From assembly GCA_037783545.1 (NCBI GenBank), contig JBBELK010000504.1, forward strand, positions 372,001-436,000: DNA of 64,000 nucleotides. Reading direction: 5' to 3'. The number at the start of each line of letters is the position of its first letter. The stretch's first letter is position 1. Both the position numbers and the translations under genes were made by a program. This DNA is from Henricia sp. BOLD:AAB3569 (Eukaryota; Echinodermata; Asteroidea; Spinulosida; Echinasteridae). Below the pieces are notes generated by a model. That model had not been told where the DNA came from and ran no database searches. It was given only the letters and a program-made list of their open reading frames with translations. Of this stretch, positions 62,952 through 64,000 are shown piece by piece.

Positions 62952-62959
62952 CTGTTAAA

Positions 62960-63690
62960 TAATAAGAACATTTGAAAGTTGGTATGAGAGAATATCTGAC
63001 AAGTTTTATAAAAGACAGACACATGCCGTGTAGTACATATATATAGAAATATTATTGCAGGAGAGAGGGAAGCTCCATTTTTTTTCCTTAAAAGCTATGA
63101 CTAATTATTTGTATTTAAAATTTAAAAACAAATTATTATTGTTTTTTTAAGTATGTTCCGCCTAAAACTTTAAAATCCAAGGTTAGAAATTCCAAGGTTA
63201 GAAATTTTTTTCAGTTGGAAAAGGAGGAAAATTGCATTTCCTGTCTCGTTTGGCAAGTGTAGTCTTATTCTGTGGAGTGATTTAAGTAACTTCATCACTG
63301 AATGAAGCATGATAATATTGTCTTTTTAACACCAGAAATTGTATGACTTTATTCAATTGCAGATCAACAATTACCCTTGGTGCTTTTTCAGAAAAATTGC
63401 TTCAGCAATGGTACCCCTTGAACTTCTGAAAAACGCTGTGGTGTCCTCTAAACCCAGAGTCATTGAATGTCTAGTCCTACAAATTCAACACTGTGCAATA
63501 AAGCCATACCACAGTCCATACCATTTGTGAGGAAGCGGTATTTTTGTGTTTGAGGCAATGAGGTTTTGTGAAACGTTGCTGCATCTATGTAGCTGAAACG
63601 TCTGTAGTTTAATTTATCACCATTGGTCTTTAGTGATATTTTAGTGCTTTGCTCTAGAAATTCACAAAAAAATGTAAACTTTAATTCAAA
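62960..63690. other. Intron without recognised features
   Basis: No exon with flanking splice signals or clear repeat found between w1 and the element at the right edge. Confidence 0.5.
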
Positions 63691-63698
63691 GTTTGAGT

Positions 63699-64000
63699 TT
63701 AAAGGCCCGTCTACACGAGCCAACATTTGTCGGCCAACAAGGACCAACATGAAGTTGAAACTCGACCGAGCAAACCACATATCTCGACTGCAGTTGGTTG
63801 CTGCCTATAACTTAACAGGCGTTCTAATCCGGTATTGACCCGTTTCTCCAACAAGATATAACAAAGTCGGGCGATAGAAACATGTTCCAACATGGACCAA
63901 CTTGTTGGATAATGTTGGGCGTTGTCTGGAGTGACGTCCACACCATCCAACTTTTGGTCTGCCGACATCGTCAGACACGCGTTGGCCTTGTTGGCCAACA
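63699..64000. mobile_element. TTAAAGG element cut by the window edge
   Basis: Starts TTAAAGGCCCGTCTACACGA; GCCAACATTTGTCGGCCAAC pairs with GTTGGCCTTGTTGGCC at the right edge. The outer right end is outside the window. Confidence 0.75.

Noticed and set aside
1-64000. LTR retroelement, Polinton or endogenous virus
   Set aside because: No protease, integrase, capsid or polymerase-like stretches and no long direct terminal repeats; only a LINE tail, SINEs and DNA elements are seen.

Overview
The window is nuclear DNA of a eukaryote, almost certainly a marine invertebrate deuterostome and most probably an echinoderm. That placement is an inference from the long repeat-filled introns, the many TIR-bounded hairpin elements, the tRNA-derived SINEs with (ATT)n tails, and a single-exon divergent rhodopsin-like receptor. 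No search was run. There is no prokaryotic, organellar or viral gene content.

One gene dominates. From 62951 down to 1674 on the minus strand I can trace 38 consecutive coding exons (numbered w1 to w38 here) of a ciliary (axonemal) dynein heavy chain. They sum to about 6.5 kb of coding sequence, or about 2170 residues. Both ends lie outside the window. The part present runs from the end of the linker through AAA1 (w2-w7), AAA2 (w8-w13), AAA3 (w16-w22), AAA4 (w23-w27), the stalk and microtubule-binding domain (w28-w34) and AAA5 (w35-w38). Every exon boundary was set by reading splice sites. The frame stays open through all 37 junctions, with one GC-AG intron (w14 to w15) and one donor choice that remains uncertain (end of w15). 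Motif wording fits the inner-arm single-headed group (DNAH6/DNAH14-like), but I do not assign an orthologue. The protein carries three unusual acidic, His/Gly-rich or Lys/Glu-rich inserts in AAA2 and AAA3.

A second gene, an intronless class A GPCR (3203 to 2205, minus strand, 332 aa), sits entirely inside the dynein intron between w37 and w38, in the same orientation as its host.

The other roughly 88% is intron. It is packed with non-autonomous DNA elements: long hairpins, many flanked by TTAA and beginning TTAAAGG; one clear hAT-type element with an 8-bp TSD at 6326-6924; several 100-700 bp TIR elements, many in two to four copies; at least four families of tRNA-like SINEs; and a LINE 3' end at the left edge. 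There are also four tandem arrays. Two belong to one 67/78-bp minisatellite (36780-39121 and 42310-43376) that flanks the AAA3 exons and carries a TGACTCA (AP-1-type) site in nearly every unit. The others are a 28-bp array (45940-46675) and a 13-bp C-rich array (53545-53800) that is G-rich on the dynein sense strand.

The window holds no multi-gene system in the usual sense. The most notable signals are the TGACTCA arrays, the repeat boundaries lying within about 30 nt of 5' splice sites, the TTAAAGG hairpin superfamily, and conserved donor-like sequence carried inside one TIR family.
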